A DNA stretch of 24,659 nt, from contig CAYLOC010000020.1 of assembly GCA_964385195.1 (NCBI GenBank), positions 1 through 24,659 on the forward strand, written 5' to 3'. Origin of the DNA: CAYLOC01 sp964385195. Lineage in GTDB: Bacteria; Actinomycetota; Actinomycetes; Propionibacteriales; Nocardioidaceae. Below the pieces are notes generated by a model. It was not told where the DNA came from and did no database searches. It saw nothing but the letters and a program-made list of their open reading frames with translations. Below, in pieces: positions 22,014 to 24,659 of this stretch. Made by a program: the position numbers and the translations under genes. Position 1 is the first letter of the stretch; each line of letters begins with the position of its first letter.

Positions 22014-23444
22014 ATGACGCCGGAGGAGTTCCGCCGCTACGGCCGGCAGGTCGTGGACTGGATCGCCGACTATTACGAACACGTCGAGTCCTACCCCGTT
22101 CTCTGCCAAGCGCAACCGGGTGAGGTCCGTGCCGCGCTGCCCGACGAGCCACCAGAGAAGGGCGAGCCGTTCGATGCCGTCCTCGCCGACCTGGACCGGG
22201 TCATCGTGCCCGGTCTGACTCACTGGCAGCACCCGTCCTTCTTCGGCTTCTTCCCCGCCAATGCCAGCGGCCCCGCCGTACTCGGGGACCTGTTGTCCTC
22301 GGGGCTGGGCGTGCAAGGGATGCTGTGGGCCACCTCACCGGCCGCGACCGAGCTGGAGACGCACGTGCTGGACTGGCTCGCGACGCTGCTCGGTCTCCCG
22401 GAGCGGTTCCGCAGCCGGGTGCCGGACACCGGCGAGGACGGCCCCGGCGGCGGGGTGATCCAGCACTCGGCGTCCGACGCCACGCTGGTGGCGTTATTGG
22501 CGGCGCTGCACCGTGTGAGCGGAGGCACGACCGCGAACCACGGCGTCGACGGCACGTCGTACGCCGTCTACACCTCGGGACAGAGCCACTCGTCGGTGGA
22601 GAAGGCATGCCGTATCGCCGGGCTGGGCGCACAGGCGCTGCGCACGGTCGACGTTGCGCCCGACACCCTGGCCGCCCGCCCCGAGCACCTACACGGCCTC
22701 CTCGCCGACGACCGCGCCCGCGGCGTGATCCCGGCCCTGGTCGTGGCCACGGTCGGCACGACCGGGACCGGAGCCGTCGATCCGGTGCCGGCGATGGCCC
22801 GTCTCGCACACGAGTACGGCGCCTGGTTGCACGTGGACGGTGCCTGGGCGGGCGTGGCCGCCGTCGCGCCGGAACTGCGCTGGCTCAACGAGGGCCTGGA
22901 ACAGGCCGACTCCTACTGCACCAATCCGCACAAGTGGCTGCTGACGAACTTCGACTGCGACGCGTTCTGGGTCGCGGACCGGGCCACCCTGGTGGGAGCG
23001 CTGTCGATCCTGCCGGAGTACCTGCGCAACGCGGCCACCGAGTCCGGTTCGGTCATCGACTACCGCGACTGGCAGGTGCCGCTCGGACGCCGGTTCCGGG
23101 CGCTGAAACTGTGGGCGGTGTTGCGGTGGTACGGCGCGGAGGGGTTGCGCGCCCATGTCCGTGAGCACGTTGCCCTGGCACAGGAGTTCGCGGACCTGGT
23201 GGCGCAGGACGACCGGTTCGAGATCCTCGCCCCGCACCCGCTGTCCCTGGTGACATTCCGGCTGCGGGCCGGCGACGAGGCGACGCGGGCGCTACGCGAT
23301 GCGGTCAATGCCTCGGGGCAGCTGTATCTGACCCACACCTCGGTCCACGGTCAGGTCGCGCTCCGGATGGCGATCGGGGCCACCCACACCGAACGCCGGC
23401 ACGTCCGTGCGGCGTGGGAGGCGCTGCGCACCGCCGTACCCTGA
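22014..23444 (+). CDS. PLP-dependent aromatic-L-amino-acid decarboxylase family
   Basis: A 476-aa group II decarboxylase. The N-terminus MTPEEFRRYGRQVVDWIADY, HWQHPSFFGFFPA (70-82), His192 (stacks on PLP), VGTTGTGAVDP (247-257), HVDGAWAG with Asp275, and the PLP lysine in NPHKW (Lys307) are all present. Tyr336 in the mobile loop (PEYLR) is retained, which favours decarboxylase over aldehyde synthase activity. The substrate (Trp, Tyr, DOPA or Phe) cannot be told. The ATG at 22014 has GGGGGAG eight bases upstream and starts at the family N-terminus; in-frame GTGs at 21954 and 21990 are alternatives. Alanine dehydrogenase follows 76 bp later. Confidence 0.93.
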   Translation: MTPEEFRRYGRQVVDWIADYYEHVESYPVLCQAQPGEVRAALPDEPPEKGEPFDAVLADLDRVIVPGLTHWQHPSFFGFFPANASGPAVLGDLLSSGLGVQGMLWATSPAATELETHVLDWLATLLGLPERFRSRVPDTGEDGPGGGVIQHSASDATLVALLAALHRVSGGTTANHGVDGTSYAVYTSGQSHSSVEKACRIAGLGAQALRTVDVAPDTLAARPEHLHGLLADDRARGVIPALVVATVGTTGTGAVDPVPAMARLAHEYGAWLHVDGAWAGVAAVAPELRWLNEGLEQADSYCTNPHKWLLTNFDCDAFWVADRATLVGALSILPEYLRNAATESGSVIDYRDWQVPLGRRFRALKLWAVLRWYGAEGLRAHVREHVALAQEFADLVAQDDRFEILAPHPLSLVTFRLRAGDEATRALRDAVNASGQLYLTHTSVHGQVALRMAIGATHTERRHVRAAWEALRTAVP

Positions 23445-23520
23445 GCGCGTCGCGGCGACAGGTGCGATCCTGACAGTGGCCGCAGACCGCGGCATCGACC
23501 ACAGGAAAGGACGGCAGCCG

Positions 23521-24648
23521 GTGCGCATCGGTGTCCCCAGGGAAGTCAAGAACCACGAGGACCGGGTGGCGCTCACCCCGGCCGGAGTGCATGAGCTCGT
23601 CGGTCACGGGCACGCGGTATTGGTGGAGTCCGGAGCCGGCCAGGGGTCGACGATCTCCGACGAGGAGTACGTCGGCGCCGGCGCCACCATGGTGGCCTCG
23701 GCGGATGAGACGTGGGGCGAGGCGGAGATGGTGCTGAAGGTCAAAGAGCCGGTGGAGGAGGAGTACCACCGCCTGCGTTCGGACCTGACCCTGTTCACCT
23801 ACCTTCACCTAGCCGCGTCCAAGCCGTGTACCGACGCGCTGGTGTCGGCCGGTACCACGGCCATCGCCTACGAGACCGTCCAGCTGTCCAACGGCGCGCT
23901 GCCGTTGCTGTACCCGATGAGCGAGGTCGCCGGCTGCCTCGCCCCGCAGGTCGGTGCGCACGCACTGATGTCCGCCCAAGGCGGGAAGGGGCTGTTGCTC
24001 GGCGGCGTCACCGGAGTGCCGCGGGCCCGCGTTGTCGTGCTCGGTGCCGGGGTGTCCGGCTCCAACGCGGTCGCGATGGCCGTGGGTCTCTGGGCCGATG
24101 TCACCGTGCTCGACACCAACCTCGACAAGCTCCGGACGCTGGACCGCCGGTACCAGGGGCGGGTGCGGACCGTTGCCTCCAACGCCTACGAGGTCCGCGA
24201 GGCGGTCATCAATGCCGACCTGGTGGTGGGCGCGGTCCTGATCCCCGGAGCACGGGCGCCACGGCTGGTCAGCAACGACATGGTCGCCGCGATGCGGCCG
24301 GGCAGCGTCCTGGTCGACATCGCCATCGACCAGGGCGGGTGCTTCGAGGACTCCCGTCCCACCACCCACGCCGATCCCACCTATCGCGTCCACGACACGG
24401 TCTTCTACTGCGTGGCGAACATGCCGGGCGCCGTACCGCACACCTCGACGTACGCACTGACGAACGTGACGCTGCCCTACGTCACCGCCGTCGCCAACAA
24501 GGGGTGGCGGCAGGCGATGCTGGAGGACCCGGCGCTCGCGCTCGGGTTGAACACGCTCGGCGGCCGGATCACCAACGGCCCGGTAGCCGATGCCCACGGG
24601 CTGCCCGTCCTCCCGCTGGAGGATGCCCTCGGTGCCTCCGACTCGTAA
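23521..24648 (+). CDS. ald: alanine dehydrogenase
   Basis: A 375-aa NAD-dependent enzyme that interconverts L-alanine with pyruvate and ammonia. Substrate and catalytic residues seen are Arg15 (NHEDRVALTP), Lys75 (VLKVKEP), His96 (TYLHLA) and Asp270 (DIAIDQGG). The Rossmann motif is VLGAGVSGSNA (173-183). The length matches the usual ~371 aa. The GTG at 23521 starts the conserved RIGVPREVKN and has AAAGGA nine bases upstream. It may be co-transcribed with the decarboxylase or use its own promoter in the 76-bp gap. Confidence 0.97.
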   Translation: MRIGVPREVKNHEDRVALTPAGVHELVGHGHAVLVESGAGQGSTISDEEYVGAGATMVASADETWGEAEMVLKVKEPVEEEYHRLRSDLTLFTYLHLAASKPCTDALVSAGTTAIAYETVQLSNGALPLLYPMSEVAGCLAPQVGAHALMSAQGGKGLLLGGVTGVPRARVVVLGAGVSGSNAVAMAVGLWADVTVLDTNLDKLRTLDRRYQGRVRTVASNAYEVREAVINADLVVGAVLIPGARAPRLVSNDMVAAMRPGSVLVDIAIDQGGCFEDSRPTTHADPTYRVHDTVFYCVANMPGAVPHTSTYALTNVTLPYVTAVANKGWRQAMLEDPALALGLNTLGGRITNGPVADAHGLPVLPLEDALGASDS

Positions 24649-24659
24649 CCCCGGCTCGT

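Noticed and set aside
20473..22152. 559-codon minus-strand frame running across the N gap
   Set aside because: It is open only because N codons are read through; it is a shadow of the lipoprotein and decarboxylase genes.
1..24659. tRNA, rRNA, CRISPR array, insertion sequence or prophage genes
   Set aside because: No cloverleaf with a CCA-type 3' end, no regularly spaced direct repeats with spacers, and no transposase, integrase or phage-type protein was seen on either strand.

Overview
The window is a high-GC actinobacterial chromosome segment interrupted by one 100-N scaffold gap (21826-21925). Actinobacterial markers are an XPB-type helicase beside its usual helicase-associated partner, a DUF3027 protein, a DUF2530 protein, IdeR with every known metal ligand, GTG starts and very G/C-rich third codon positions. 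From memory, the order xpb / helicase-associated / csp / MFS / DUF3027 / DUF2530 / marR / serC parallels the M. tuberculosis Rv0861c-Rv0884c neighbourhood, here with different insertions. I cannot place the genus.

Layout. 1-42: a 14-bp tandem repeat. 49-4022 (minus): helicase-associated protein, CGNR zinc-finger protein and XPB helicase. 4093-6545 (plus): orphan membrane protein and an ACSF2-like acyl-CoA synthetase. 6586-10037 (minus): a VOC protein and a large secreted subtilase. 10126-12032 (plus): a HAD-LarE fusion and a cold-shock protein. 12226-14850: MFS (minus), DUF3027 (plus), DUF2530 (minus). 14936-16810 (plus): MarR, an MFS exporter and a tiny membrane peptide, with a palindromic operator in the marR promoter. 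16860-19672 (minus): serC, pdxH, a structured leader with a 12-codon ORF, and a hotdog thioesterase-like gene. 19778-21825 (plus): ideR, an OpuAC-like lipoprotein and a 54-aa membrane protein. After the gap (plus): a PLP-dependent aromatic amino acid decarboxylase preceded by an 11-codon ORF, then alanine dehydrogenase.

Functional links. XPB, CGNR and the helicase-associated protein suggest DNA repair or transcription-linked remodelling. MarR, MFS and the peptide look like a self-regulated efflux unit. PdxH supplies PLP, which SerC next to it and the downstream decarboxylase both need. IdeR is joined to a solute-binding lipoprotein by a one-base overlap.

Most of the window is ordinary chromosome. 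The points most worth a second look are: a subtilase whose catalytic Asp is Gly; the HAD-LarE fusion with no other lar genes nearby; a leader upstream of pdxH with a tiny ORF and a perfect-helix three-way junction; a leaderless mini-ORF overlapping the decarboxylase frame; overlapping alternative hairpins at 12084-12150; and an unusually consistent leaderless-promoter signature at more than half of the gene starts. No complete new defence or mobile system was found. All functional calls rest on reading the sequence and on family knowledge; no searches were run.
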